18,193 nt of DNA from Myxococcales bacterium (GTDB taxonomy: Bacteria; Myxococcota; Myxococcia; Myxococcales; Myxococcaceae), in contig PMBV01000025.1 of the NCBI GenBank assembly GCA_003153055.1, positions 6,942-25,134 on the forward strand, in the 5' to 3' direction. The notes under the pieces are model-generated. The model was not told the origin of the DNA. It made no database searches and saw only the letters and a list, made by a program, of their open reading frames with translations. The translations under genes and the position numbers were made by a program. Every line of letters starts with the position of its first letter. Positions within the stretch are counted from its first letter, which is position 1. Positions 1-7,506 of the stretch are shown here, piece after piece.

Positions 1-2022
1 ATCCGCTACGAGTTCGGCATCTTCGATCAGCAGATCAAGAACGGCTGGCAGATCGAGGCGACGGATCGCTGGCTGCGCTACGGCAACCCGTGGGAGATCC
101 TCCGCTCGCAGATCGAGTTCACCATCGGGCTGGGTGGTCGCACCGAGCACTTCACCGACGAGAAGGGCCGGCACTGGGTGCGCTGGTTGCCCGAGCGCTT
201 CATCAAGGGCATCCCGTCGGACACCCCGGTGGGTGGGCTGGGCACGCAGAACACCAACTTCCTGCGGCTGTGGTCGGCCCACGCCGAGGAGTCCTTCGAC
301 CTCGAGGCCTTCAACCGGGCCGACTACTGGAAGGCGGTCGACGAGAAGGTCCGCTCCGAGAACATCACCAAGATCCTCTACCCCAACGACGAGAGCCTGG
401 CGGGCAAGCAGCTCCGCCTCGAGCAGGAGTACTTCTTCGTCGCCTGCTCCTTGAGGGACATGTTCCGGCTGCTCAAGCAGCGCGACATGCCGCCCTCATC
501 GTTCGCCGACAAGTTCGTGGTGCAGCTCAACGACACGCACCCGTCGCTGGCGGTGGCCGAGCTCATGCGCCTGTTCCTCGACGAGTACGGCATGGAGTGG
601 GACGACGCCTGGAAGGTGGTGCACCGGGCCGTCGCGTACACCAACCATACGCTCTTGCCCGAGGCCCTGGAGACCTGGCCCCTGCCGTTGTTCCAGCGGG
701 TCCTGCCCCGGCACGTGGAGATCATCTTCGAGCTCAACCACCGGCTCCTCGACGAGGTGAAGGAGCGCTTCCCCGGCGACGAAGACCGGGTGCGCCGCAT
801 GTCGCTCATCGACGAGAACGGCGAGCGGAGGGTGCGCATGGCCAACCTCGCCACCATGGCCAGCCGCAAGGTGAACGGCGTGGCCGCGTTGCATTCTCGC
901 CTGCTGACCCAGACGGTGCTGAAGGACTTCGCCGAGCTGTGGCCTGAGCGCTTCACCAACGTCACCAACGGCGTCACCCCTCGCCGATTCCTCGGGCTGG
1001 CCAACCCACGGCTCTCGGCCCTCATCACCGAGGCCATCGGGCCAGGGTGGCTGACCCAGCTCGACCGGCTCCAGGAGCTCGAGCCCCTCGCCGCCGACGC
1101 CGAGTTCAGGCGGAAGTTCCGCGAGGTGAAGCTCGCCAACAAGCGAGCCCTGGGCGACTGGCTCTCTTCGACCCACGGCATGGCCCTCGACGCCGACACG
1201 CTCTTCGACGTGCAGGTGAAGCGCATTCACGAGTACAAGCGCCAGCACCTGGCGCTGCTGTTCGCGCTGTGGCAGTGGCGGCAGCTCAAGCGAGGGCAGG
1301 GCGGAGCGACTCGCCGCACCATGCTCCTGGGCGGCAAGGCGGCGCCTGGCTACCGGGCCGCGAAGCTGCTCATCAAGCTGGCCAACGCGCTGTCGGTGGG
1401 CCTCGAGAAAGACCCGGTCGCACGGCAGCGCTTGCGGGTCGTCTTCGTTCCCGATTTCAATGTCTCGGTGGGCCAGAGGTTGTACCCCGCGGCTGATCTC
1501 TCAGAGCAGATCTCCACCGCCGGGTTCGAGGCCTCGGGCACCGGCAACATGAAGTTCACGATGAACGGGGCGCTCACCATTGGCACCCTCGACGGCGCCA
1601 ACGTCGAGATTCGCGAGCACGTGGGCAAAGAGAACTTCTTCCTCTTCGGGCTCACCGCCGAGGAGGTCGCCCAGAAGAAGCGCGACGGCTATTCGCCGGG
1701 GGCCGTGCTGTCGGCCGATCCAGAGCTGGCCTCGCTCCTCGACGAGCTGGGCCGCGGCGTCTACAGCCCCGAGGAGCCTCTGGTCTTCGAGCCCCTGGTG
1801 CGCTCGTTGATCGAGCACGACCACTTCCTGGTGCTGGCCGACTTCCGGGCCTATGTGAGTGCCCAGGAGCGCGTGGCTCAGGCCTGGCAGAACGTCGACG
1901 ACTGGTCGCGCAAGGCGGTGCTCAACGTCGCCAGGTCGGGCTACTTCTCTTCTGATCGCTCCATTCGCGAGTACGCCGAGAAGGTCTGGGACATGAAGCC
2001 CGAGCGGGTCGGACACCCGTAG
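1..2022 (+). CDS. glgP: Glycogen phosphorylase, C-terminal ~80% (5' end outside window)
   Basis: The frame is open from base 1 to a TAG stop, giving 673 visible residues. The first residues read IRYEFGIF, the family motif that follows the N-terminal part, so about 110-150 residues are missing compared with the usual 800-850. The pyridoxal-phosphate site is clear: EASGTGNMKF at nt 1528-1557, with the PLP lysine at visible residue 518 (nt 1552-1554), followed by MNGALTIGTLDGANVE. Other family blocks are QLNDTHPSLAV, VHRAVAYTNHT, FTNVTNGVTPRRFL, VQVKRIHEYKRQ and the FVPDFNVSVGQRLYPAADLSEQ region. The enzyme releases glucose-1-phosphate from glycogen or maltodextrin in the cytoplasm. No frameshift or missing catalytic block is seen. 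The gene downstream is on the same strand 97 bp away but has its own ribosome binding site. Confidence 0.98.
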   Translation: MRYEFGIFDQQIKNGWQIEATDRWLRYGNPWEILRSQIEFTIGLGGRTEHFTDEKGRHWVRWLPERFIKGIPSDTPVGGLGTQNTNFLRLWSAHAEESFDLEAFNRADYWKAVDEKVRSENITKILYPNDESLAGKQLRLEQEYFFVACSLRDMFRLLKQRDMPPSSFADKFVVQLNDTHPSLAVAELMRLFLDEYGMEWDDAWKVVHRAVAYTNHTLLPEALETWPLPLFQRVLPRHVEIIFELNHRLLDEVKERFPGDEDRVRRMSLIDENGERRVRMANLATMASRKVNGVAALHSRLLTQTVLKDFAELWPERFTNVTNGVTPRRFLGLANPRLSALITEAIGPGWLTQLDRLQELEPLAADAEFRRKFREVKLANKRALGDWLSSTHGMALDADTLFDVQVKRIHEYKRQHLALLFALWQWRQLKRGQGGATRRTMLLGGKAAPGYRAAKLLIKLANALSVGLEKDPVARQRLRVVFVPDFNVSVGQRLYPAADLSEQISTAGFEASGTGNMKFTMNGALTIGTLDGANVEIREHVGKENFFLFGLTAEEVAQKKRDGYSPGAVLSADPELASLLDELGRGVYSPEEPLVFEPLVRSLIEHDHFLVLADFRAYVSAQERVAQAWQNVDDWSRKAVLNVARSGYFSSDRSIREYAEKVWDMKPERVGHP

Positions 2023-2119
2023 GCACCCGGGCCGTTCAGGGAGGTGGCATCATCGAGCGTTGCGCCACTCGACCCTCGACGACACGCTAGCCCGCGCAGT
2101 CGACCCCAAGGAGCACGCC

Positions 2120-2761
2120 ATGAAAGTCGGGATTCTAGGGAGCGGAGATGTCGCGAAGTCCCTCGCTGTGGGCTTCCTTGCCCATGGGCACGCGGTGATG
2201 CTGGGGAGCCGCGACCCGAGCAAGCTGACCGAGTGGCAGAAGACCAAGGCACCCAAGGCCGCCAGCGCATCGTTTCGCGAGACGGCTGCCTGGAGTGAGC
2301 TGGCGGTGCTGGCAGTGAAGGGCTCAGGTGCAGGCCAGGCGCTCGAGGCGGTGGGTGCCCCGGCCCTCGCGGGGAAGGTCGTGATCGACGCCACCAACCC
2401 CATCGCCGACGCCGCGCCCTCGAACGGCGTCATTCAGTTCTTCACCGGGCCCAACGAATCCCTGATGGAGCGGCTGCAGGCCCAGGTGCCTCAGGCGCGC
2501 TTCGTGAAAGCCTTCAACAGCGTCGGCAATTCCCTGATGGTGAACCCCAAGCTCTCGTCACGGCCGAGCATGTTCATTTGCGGCAACGACGAGGCGGCCA
2601 AGAAGACCGTCACCCAGGTTTTGGAGCAGTTCGGGTGGGACGCCGAAGACGTGGGGAAGGCCGAGGGGGCTCGGGCCATCGAGCCGCTCTGCATGCTGTG
2701 GTGCGTGCCCGGCTTTCTCCGGAACGACTGGGTCCACGCCTTCAAGGTGCTCAGGCCGTAG
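2120..2761 (+). CDS. NAD(P)-binding reductase of the F420-reductase-like (NpdG) family
   Basis: This 213-residue protein opens with a Rossmann motif, MKVGILGSGDVAKSLA (GxGxxA at residues 7-12), followed by GSRDPSK at about 31-37, which is the NADP-ribose-phosphate loop expected in NADPH:F420 oxidoreductase-like and STEAP-like domains. VVIDATNPIAD and VKAFNSVG (around residue 130) are further family blocks. I chose the ATG at 2120 because AAGGAG lies six bases upstream (2108-2113); a longer frame back to 2060 adds 20 residues with no homology feel. The fold is a single-domain cytoplasmic reductase. Whether it uses F420 is unknown: many proteins in this family act in organisms without F420, and no F420 biosynthesis gene is visible here. 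It ends 10 bp from the stop of the convergent APP1 gene. Confidence 0.85.
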   Translation: MKVGILGSGDVAKSLAVGFLAHGHAVMLGSRDPSKLTEWQKTKAPKAASASFRETAAWSELAVLAVKGSGAGQALEAVGAPALAGKVVIDATNPIADAAPSNGVIQFFTGPNESLMERLQAQVPQARFVKAFNSVGNSLMVNPKLSSRPSMFICGNDEAAKKTVTQVLEQFGWDAEDVGKAEGARAIEPLCMLWCVPGFLRNDWVHAFKVLRP

Positions 2762-2771
2762 GGAGGCCCTC

Positions 2772-3749
2772 TTAGGGGGCTGCGGGCTCGAGCGGGAACG
2801 CCTTCTCGACGCAGGTGGGTGAGGCGAGGCCGTGGAGGGCCGCGTCGCGCGCTGCTTGGGCTGGCGTCTCGAACAGGAGCATGTCGCGAAACCGGCGCGG
2901 GTCCGTGTCGTGGCCGGCCTTGCGAATGTAGATCCGCCGCACTCGGCCTTTGAACTCCTCTCGCATCTGGGCATAGACCTCGGGGTCCTTTTCCCCCGAG
3001 TCGCCGATCAGCACCACCGCGTTGGCCAGCGTCTTGAGCAGCGCGCGAATGTGAGGCTGCTTGTAGTTCGACAGCGTGCTCGGCCGAAGCTCGCGGAGGT
3101 AGAGCCCGAGCGGAGGGAAGTGGTGGCGCTCGAGGAACGAGGCGATGCGCCCGCCGTATTGCACGGGCGAGCCGCTGACCAACGCAAAGGCAGGGCTGGC
3201 TGGCGAGACCTCTCGCAGACATTGGTAGAACTCGGGCATGCCCTCCACCACCGGCTGGGTGGCCTCGTCGCGCCAGAGCGTCGTCTCGAGCAACTTCCCG
3301 GGCTGGAGCACGTGGGTGACGGCGATGGTGTCGTCGAAGTCAGACACCACGAAGAACGGGGCCTCGGGGGCGACCACGTCGACCATCGCTACGGCTGGCT
3401 CGGCGCCTTCGACCCTGGCCTCGGCGGGGTGGGGCCCAGCGGGGAACGGCTCGGCCTCGGCCGTGAAGGTGGCGTCGAAGCGTCCGTGGGCTCCGCTGGA
3501 GACGAGCTGGGAGTGGCCGGCCCAGCGGACCTCGACCGTGACCCCGCTCTGGCCGCTGGAGGTCAGTCGCTCGAGGTTCCGGGTGAGGGGACCGGCGTCG
3601 GCCGCCGGAGCGCGTGTGACGACGCGACCCGTGAGCACGACCGCCTGTTGGGTGCCGACGGCGGAGAACAGCTCGACTCGCGGCCCAGCCCAGGCCGAGA
3701 GCGAAGTGAGCCAGAGGAGCGCCAGGGTTCGCATCGAGTGCGCGAGCAT
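2772..3749 (-). CDS. Exported APP1-type phosphatidate phosphatase (DUF2183, HAD-like)
   Basis: The 325-residue product has an N-terminal signal sequence (hydrophobic LALLWLTSLSAWA, likely cleavage after AWA at about residue 21) and a C-terminal APP1 catalytic domain. HAD-like motifs are present in order: VVSDFDDTI (DxDDT at 137-141), ALVSGSP (motif II, 189-195), a conserved lysine in NYK (K230), and VLIGDSGEKDPEVYA (motif IV, 246-260). In yeast App1p this domain dephosphorylates phosphatidate to diacylglycerol; bacterial homologues are mostly uncharacterised. Residues about 25-130 look like a beta-rich domain. The start is uncertain: the first ATG (3749) is four bases after the Crp/Fnr stop, suggesting translational coupling, while the ATG at 3734 would give a more standard signal peptide. 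A periplasmic or outer-membrane lipid substrate is inferred from the signal peptide. Confidence 0.9.
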   Translation of the reverse strand: MLAHSMRTLALLWLTSLSAWAGPRVELFSAVGTQQAVVLTGRVVTRAPAADAGPLTRNLERLTSSGQSGVTVEVRWAGHSQLVSSGAHGRFDATFTAEAEPFPAGPHPAEARVEGAEPAVAMVDVVAPEAPFFVVSDFDDTIAVTHVLQPGKLLETTLWRDEATQPVVEGMPEFYQCLREVSPASPAFALVSGSPVQYGGRIASFLERHHFPPLGLYLRELRPSTLSNYKQPHIRALLKTLANAVVLIGDSGEKDPEVYAQMREEFKGRVRRIYIRKAGHDTDPRRFRDMLLFETPAQAARDAALHGLASPTCVEKAFPLEPAAP

Positions 3750-3753
3750 ACCC

Positions 3754-4416
3754 TCAGCTGTTGGGCTCGGCGACCCGGCCCAGGCCGACCGGATCGAGGA
3801 TCGACACCTGCACCCGCCCAGTCTTCACCAGCCCCCTCGAGGACAGCGTGCGGAGGGTGCGGAAGACGACCTCTCGGGCCGTACCGAGCTCGGAGGCAAT
3901 GCGGGCCTGGCTGGCTCGCACCGTGGGCTCGCCGTCCCTCAGGAGGAACTTGGCGAGCCGTTGCTCCATTCGCGCGGTGCCGGCCTCCTCGAGCACCTGC
4001 ATGAGCTCGAAGACCCGGGCCGACAGGACGCCGAAGATGAAGTTGCGAAAGGCGACCTCGCCGTCGAACAGCCGCCTGAAGCTCGGGGCGGGGACCTTCA
4101 CGAAGGAGACGCCGCGGGCGCCGCTCTCGACCCACGCAGGGTACGGCTCTTCGTTGAAGGTCGCGGTCAACGCGAGGATGCACGTGCCCCCCGGCTCCAC
4201 CCGGTAGAGCGTCGCCTCTCGGCCTTCCTGGGTGAGGTAGAAGATCCGCATCGCTCCACCCACCACCAGGAACGCGCCATCGACCGGGTCGCCCCGGCTC
4301 AGCAAGGGCTTGGGCCCCGGCACTTTCTGGACTGGGTGGGCGAGGAGCTCTCGCCGGCCGGCCTCGGAGAGCTGATCGAAGAAGGGGAAGTGGTCTTTGG
4401 TGACGCCCGCGGCCAT
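3754..4416 (-). CDS. Crp/Fnr-family transcriptional regulator
   Basis: The product is 220 residues, the usual length for the family. Residues about 15-125 form a cyclic-nucleotide-binding-type beta roll (GGAMRIFYLTQEGREATLYRVEPGGTC region), followed by the long dimerisation helix (about 125-157) and a C-terminal winged helix-turn-helix (about 165-198, ASQARIASELGTAREVVFR). The N-terminal four-cysteine iron-sulfur cluster of true Fnr is absent. The only cysteine is C79, in the segment GGTCILAL. The arginine/serine cAMP-binding signature of Crp is not evident, so the effector is unknown. It sits nine bases after the DUF4242 gene and four bases before the APP1 gene, so it is probably co-transcribed with both and may control this cluster. 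No good ribosome binding site is visible at the ATG. Confidence 0.93.
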   Translation of the reverse strand: MAAGVTKDHFPFFDQLSEAGRRELLAHPVQKVPGPKPLLSRGDPVDGAFLVVGGAMRIFYLTQEGREATLYRVEPGGTCILALTATFNEEPYPAWVESGARGVSFVKVPAPSFRRLFDGEVAFRNFIFGVLSARVFELMQVLEEAGTARMEQRLAKFLLRDGEPTVRASQARIASELGTAREVVFRTLRTLSSRGLVKTGRVQVSILDPVGLGRVAEPNS

Positions 4417-4425
4417 CAGGTCTGA

Positions 4426-4728
4426 TTATGCCCGAGGCTCGAAGAAAAGGTCACCTGGCGTGGCCGTGCTCACCTCGGTGATGGTGTCGAAGGGGAGACC
4501 AGCGCGCTCGTGGGCCTTCCTGACGTGCTCGGCGGTGGGGGCCATGGTGAAGCAGAAGGCCCGGCCCTCCTCGAAGCCCACGTGGACTCGCAGCACCACC
4601 ACGCCCTCGTCGCGGGCGGCCTTCTCGAAGCCGCCGAAAAAGTCGGCGAACTGCTCCTTGGTGATGCCGCCGGGGAAGGACTTGTTGCGTTGATCGTGCG
4701 TGTCGATGAAGAACTTCATTCGCTGCAT
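4426..4728 (-). CDS. DUF4242 (SCO4226-type, putative nickel-binding) small protein
   Basis: This is a 100-residue cytoplasmic protein with the DUF4242 pattern: MKFFIDTHDQRNKSFPGGIT at the start, then a central helix (EQFADFFGGFEKAARDEGVV), strand RVHVGFEEGRAFCFTMAPT, and AEHVRKAHERAGLPFDTITEV. The family includes Streptomyces SCO4226, described as a nickel-binding ferredoxin-like-fold dimer; metal binding by this member is not shown by the sequence alone. The ATG at 4728 was chosen because AAGGAG precedes it by five bases; the open frame runs further upstream but that part is low-complexity and crosses a hairpin. It lies nine bases upstream of the Crp/Fnr gene and probably shares its transcript. 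Confidence 0.85.
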   Translation of the reverse strand: MQRMKFFIDTHDQRNKSFPGGITKEQFADFFGGFEKAARDEGVVVLRVHVGFEEGRAFCFTMAPTAEHVRKAHERAGLPFDTITEVSTATPGDLFFEPRA

Positions 4729-4746
4729 GGTGGCTCCTTCGGGTGA

Positions 4747-4767
4747 GCCTCGGGGTCGTCCCGAGGC
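4747..4767. repeat. Perfect hairpin upstream of the DUF4242 gene
   Basis: GCCTCGGG (4747-4754) and CCCGAGGC (4760-4767) form a perfect 8-bp stem around a 5-base loop. It lies in the 100-bp gap between the 138-residue unknown gene and the DUF4242 gene, 18 bases before the latter's start codon. No T-run follows on the minus strand, so it is either a weak or Rho-assisted terminator, a 5'-leader structure close to the ribosome binding site, or a protein-binding site. Confidence 0.5.
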
Positions 4768-4828
4768 ACTCTGGACCGTAGGAGAGCCAACCGCGGTGTT
4801 CTGGTACCTGGGTCTCAGTCGAGCAACG

Positions 4829-5245
4829 CTATCGAAGCTGCTCGAGGTGATCGATGCCCTGCACCGCCCGGTCGACCTCCGGTGAGCGCGAGATGATGAA
4901 CTCCACCAGCGGTCGACCTTGCCCTGAGACGGCCTCTTCACCCATGCGGAGCACCGGGGTGACCTCGACCACCGTCTCCATCTCTTTCTCGCTGATGGTG
5001 GCCTTGCGCCAACTGTCCGACGTGTTCCGGTTGGTGATGGCCAAGACTCGGCTGCCCGGGTTCCCAGAGAGGCGCATCACCACCTCGGGTCGCCCCTTGA
5101 GCTGCTCGTCGTAGAACGCGCGCACCTTCTCGAAGCGCATCGGCAGGCGGAAGGACTTCTGGTGCTCGGTCACCGCCAAGGGCTTCCCATCGACAGCTGG
5201 GAGCGGGAACGAAGAGGCAAGGAGAAGGAATACGAGCGGAACCAT
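4829..5245 (-). CDS. Hypothetical exported small protein
   Basis: This is a 138-residue protein of unknown function. The N-terminus, MVPLVFLLLASSFPLPAVDG, is a short signal peptide without a lipobox cysteine; the mature part is charged and has no cysteine. A segment around FEKVRAFYDEQLKG is helical, followed by strands (VVMRLSG, RVLAITNR, METVVEVTPV, PLVEFIISR). I recognise no named domain. The ATG at 5245 is preferred over the GTG at 5251 because GAGG precedes it by five bases; that GAGG overlaps the stop codon of the upstream 85-residue gene, seven bases away, which indicates translational coupling. The pair is conserved-looking in arrangement but unassigned; a periplasmic role is inferred from the signal peptide. 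Confidence 0.75.
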   Translation of the reverse strand: MVPLVFLLLASSFPLPAVDGKPLAVTEHQKSFRLPMRFEKVRAFYDEQLKGRPEVVMRLSGNPGSRVLAITNRNTSDSWRKATISEKEMETVVEVTPVLRMGEEAVSGQGRPLVEFIISRSPEVDRAVQGIDHLEQLR

Positions 5246-5252
5246 GAGCACC

Positions 5253-5510
5253 TCACTGAGACGGCGTTGCTCCCGGCTTCACCTGCTCGAGCTCCGACTC
5301 GGCGGTCTTGAGACGGGCCTTGAGCTCGTCGTTGGCCTTGAGCGCAGCGGCGGTGCGGGCCCGCTCGTCTTCAATCCGCTGGTGGCTCGCCCACAGCACC
5401 GCAACGGTCATGAGAATCGATACGGTGAGGAGCATCCACGGCAGCGGAGAGGCCCGAGGGGCTCCCTCTTCCGTCGACTCGCTTCGCACGTCGTCCCAGG
5501 GGCTCGCCAT
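5253..5510 (-). CDS. Hypothetical small membrane protein with coiled coil
   Basis: An 85-residue protein: an acidic cytoplasmic N-terminus (about 1-22), one transmembrane segment (about 24-43, PWMLLTVSILMTVAVLWAS), then a charged heptad-like helix (about 44-78, rich in E, R, K, A and L) likely to form a coiled coil in the periplasm or cytoplasm. The architecture is like FtsB/FtsL-type bitopic proteins, but no specific similarity can be claimed. The third-codon-position GC bias matches its neighbours and its stop overlaps the ribosome binding site of the next gene, so it is likely to be real. No strong ribosome binding site is seen upstream of its own ATG. Confidence 0.65.
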   Translation of the reverse strand: MASPWDDVRSESTEEGAPRASPLPWMLLTVSILMTVAVLWASHQRIEDERARTAAALKANDELKARLKTAESELEQVKPGATPSQ

Positions 5511-5553
5511 CGCGGGGGCAGTCTACTCGAAGACGCGGCCCTGCTCACCCACG

Positions 5554-6234
5554 TCAGAAGAGCTCGAGCTGCACGACTCGGGCGGGCTCGAGGCACCCGG
5601 GCTCGTCGGTCGCCACCGAGTTGACCGCGTGACTCACTTGGTACGCCTCGAGCGGAATCCCAGCCCATGGCACGAGCAGCTCGCTGAGGGTCTCGGCGGT
5701 GACGTTCGCCGAGAGCCACTGACTCCGCGCCGGGCCGGCCAGGAACACGGGCATTCGGTCGTGCAGTGGCGCCACTGTCGCGCTGGCCGTCGTCGTCACC
5801 ACGGTGAAGGTGACGAGCTCGAGACCGTCGGGGCTCCTCCACGGGCTCCACAAACCGGCCATGGTCAAGACGCCCCCGTCAGCGAGGTGAATGCAATGGG
5901 GTGTATGCGTACGGCCGGCTCGTTTCCACTCATAGAAGCCATCGCAGGGAATGAGGCATCGATGGTTGGTCAACAGGTCCTTGAAGATGGGCTTGGTGCG
6001 CAGCGACTCGGCGCGGGCGTTGATGAGCCGCGAGGCGAGCCGGGGGTCTTTGGCCCACGGCGGGAGCAGGCCCCAGCGGCCCACCGTCAGGGAGTGAGGG
6101 CTCATGCTGGTGACGATGGGCGCCGCCTGCATCGGGGCGATGTTGTAGCGAGCCTCGAGCACCGGTGCCTCGTCGAGGTGCAGCTCCTTCTTCAGATCGA
6201 GGCTGCTCGTCTTGAGCACGTACCGCCCGCACAT
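5554..6234 (-). CDS. yedK: SRAP-family abasic-site DNA-protein crosslink protein (YedK/HMCES-like)
   Basis: The 226-residue product begins MCGRYV, so Cys2 becomes the N-terminal catalytic residue after methionine removal. Family blocks follow in order: ARYNIAP (28-34), WGLLPPWA (54-61), INARAE (71-76, with the conserved Asn72), CDGFYEWK (97-104, catalytic Glu102), TMAGLW (124-129) and PLHDRMPV (156-163, active-site His158). In YedK and human HMCES, Cys2 forms a thiazolidine link with abasic sites in single-stranded DNA and shields them from cleavage. All residues needed for this are present and the length is normal. It is the first gene of the leftward cluster, divergent from rtcA across a 115-bp gap; no convincing LexA box was found there. 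Confidence 0.96.
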   Translation of the reverse strand: MCGRYVLKTSSLDLKKELHLDEAPVLEARYNIAPMQAAPIVTSMSPHSLTVGRWGLLPPWAKDPRLASRLINARAESLRTKPIFKDLLTNHRCLIPCDGFYEWKRAGRTHTPHCIHLADGGVLTMAGLWSPWRSPDGLELVTFTVVTTTASATVAPLHDRMPVFLAGPARSQWLSANVTAETLSELLVPWAGIPLEAYQVSHAVNSVATDEPGCLEPARVVQLELF

Positions 6235-6349
6235 GGCACTACTGTCACATCAAAGCTGGCGTTGATGCGAGCGCGGAGAACGGCAAGGGACCCGGTTAAC
6301 AATGGGCCGGTAGGTCAGTCACCGGCGGCGCCGTCGTCGGGGAGGCATG

Positions 6350-7405
6350 ATGTCGACCGTGGTCGTTCTCGATGGGCGCGAAGGCGAAGGCGGCGGCCAG
6401 GTGCTGCGGAGCGCCCTCTCGCTCTCGCTCATCACCGGCCGACCGTTTCGCCTCGAGCACGTGCGTGCCAAGCGCAAGCCCTCGGGCCTCAAGGCACAGC
6501 ACCTCACCTGCGTCACCGGCGCGGCGGCCATCAGTGAGGCGAGGGTCGAGGGGGCGAAGCTCGGCAGCACCGAGGTGGAGTTCCACCCCCGGGAAATCTC
6601 CACCCAACCACGCAGCCTCGACGTGGGCACGGCGGGCTCCACCTCGCTGTTGCTCCAGTGCCTCGCGTACCCGTTGGCGCTGGCCGGGGGCTCCACGCTC
6701 ACGCTGCGCGGTGGCACCCACGTGAGCCACAGCCCGAGCTTCGACTACCTCGAGCGGGTGTGGCTGCCGATGCTGCGGGCCTACGGGCTCGACGTGGAGC
6801 TCGGGCTCCTCGCGGGCGGCTTCTTTCCCCAGGGAGGTGGGGTCATCACCGCGGCCATCGGACCCATGGGCGAGGTCGACGAGGGCGATCTCGACTTCGA
6901 ACCGGCGGGGGCGCTCCGGCACGCGGAGGTGCTGTCCACGGTGGGCGGCTTGCCCCTCGACATCGCCAGCCGGCAGAACGCGGCGGTCGCCGAGCGCCTC
7001 GGGCGTGAGGGCCTTCGCACCGAGACCGAGGTGTGTGCTCCGACCGTGCATCACTCGAAGGGCTCGGCCGTGCTGGTCTGGGCCACCCTCGAGAACGGCC
7101 TGGTCGCGGGCGCGAGCAGCCTGGGGGAAAGGGGCGTTCGAGCCGAGGAGGTCGGCGGCGCGGCAGCCGAGTCATTTCTCTCTTTCGTCGAGTCGGGTGG
7201 GAGCCTCGACCAGCACCTGGGCGACCAGATACTGCTGCCAGCCGCGCTGGCCGCCGCTGGCTTCCTCGGGCCAGTGCGCTCGACGCATTTCACCGCGGCC
7301 GTCGTGAGCGAGCACCTCACGACGCACGCGATGGTGCTCCAGCGCTTCCTCGACATCTCGGTCGACCTCGATGGCAGCGACGTGGTGGTCCGGCCGACGG
7401 CCTGA
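6350..7405 (+). CDS. rtcA: RNA 3'-terminal phosphate cyclase
   Basis: This 351-residue protein matches RtcA over its whole length: GREGEGGGQVLRSALSLSL (9-27), RAKRKPSGLKAQHL (39-52), DVGTAGSTSLLLQ (91-103), RGGTHVSHSPS (120-130), FFPQGGG (158-164) and DQHLGDQILLPAAL (287-300), in which His289 corresponds to the catalytic histidine that is adenylylated. RtcA uses ATP to convert RNA 3'-phosphates to 2',3'-cyclic phosphates. Two ATG codons are adjacent (6347 and 6350); GGAGG at 6341-6345 is one base from the first and four from the second, so the second is preferred. No RtcB ligase or RtcR sigma-54 activator is next to it here, unlike the enterobacterial operon. It faces the SRAP gene divergently. 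Confidence 0.97.
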   Translation: MSTVVVLDGREGEGGGQVLRSALSLSLITGRPFRLEHVRAKRKPSGLKAQHLTCVTGAAAISEARVEGAKLGSTEVEFHPREISTQPRSLDVGTAGSTSLLLQCLAYPLALAGGSTLTLRGGTHVSHSPSFDYLERVWLPMLRAYGLDVELGLLAGGFFPQGGGVITAAIGPMGEVDEGDLDFEPAGALRHAEVLSTVGGLPLDIASRQNAAVAERLGREGLRTETEVCAPTVHHSKGSAVLVWATLENGLVAGASSLGERGVRAEEVGGAAAESFLSFVESGGSLDQHLGDQILLPAALAAAGFLGPVRSTHFTAAVVSEHLTTHAMVLQRFLDISVDLDGSDVVVRPTA

Positions 7406-7506
7406 GTCGGCGCGGACTGAAGGCCTAGGTGCGTGCGAGCCACACAGCCGCCCTTCTTCATCCGTCGTCGTTTGCAGTCTCGCGCTCCCTCGTCTACTCA
7501 GCGGTC

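Noticed and set aside
2762..2771. Terminator in the gap between the convergent glgP-side reductase and APP1 genes
   Set aside because: Only 10 bases separate the stops; short G/C-rich near-palindromes there are too weak and lack a T-run.
2832..4004. A 390-codon plus-strand open frame over the APP1 and Crp/Fnr genes
   Set aside because: It crosses two genes with strong family motifs on the other strand and has a low-complexity Arg/Gly/Glu-rich translation.
6235..6349. LexA/SOS box in front of the SRAP gene
   Set aside because: I searched the 115-bp gap on both strands and found no convincing palindromic LexA-type site, although SRAP genes are linked to DNA damage elsewhere.
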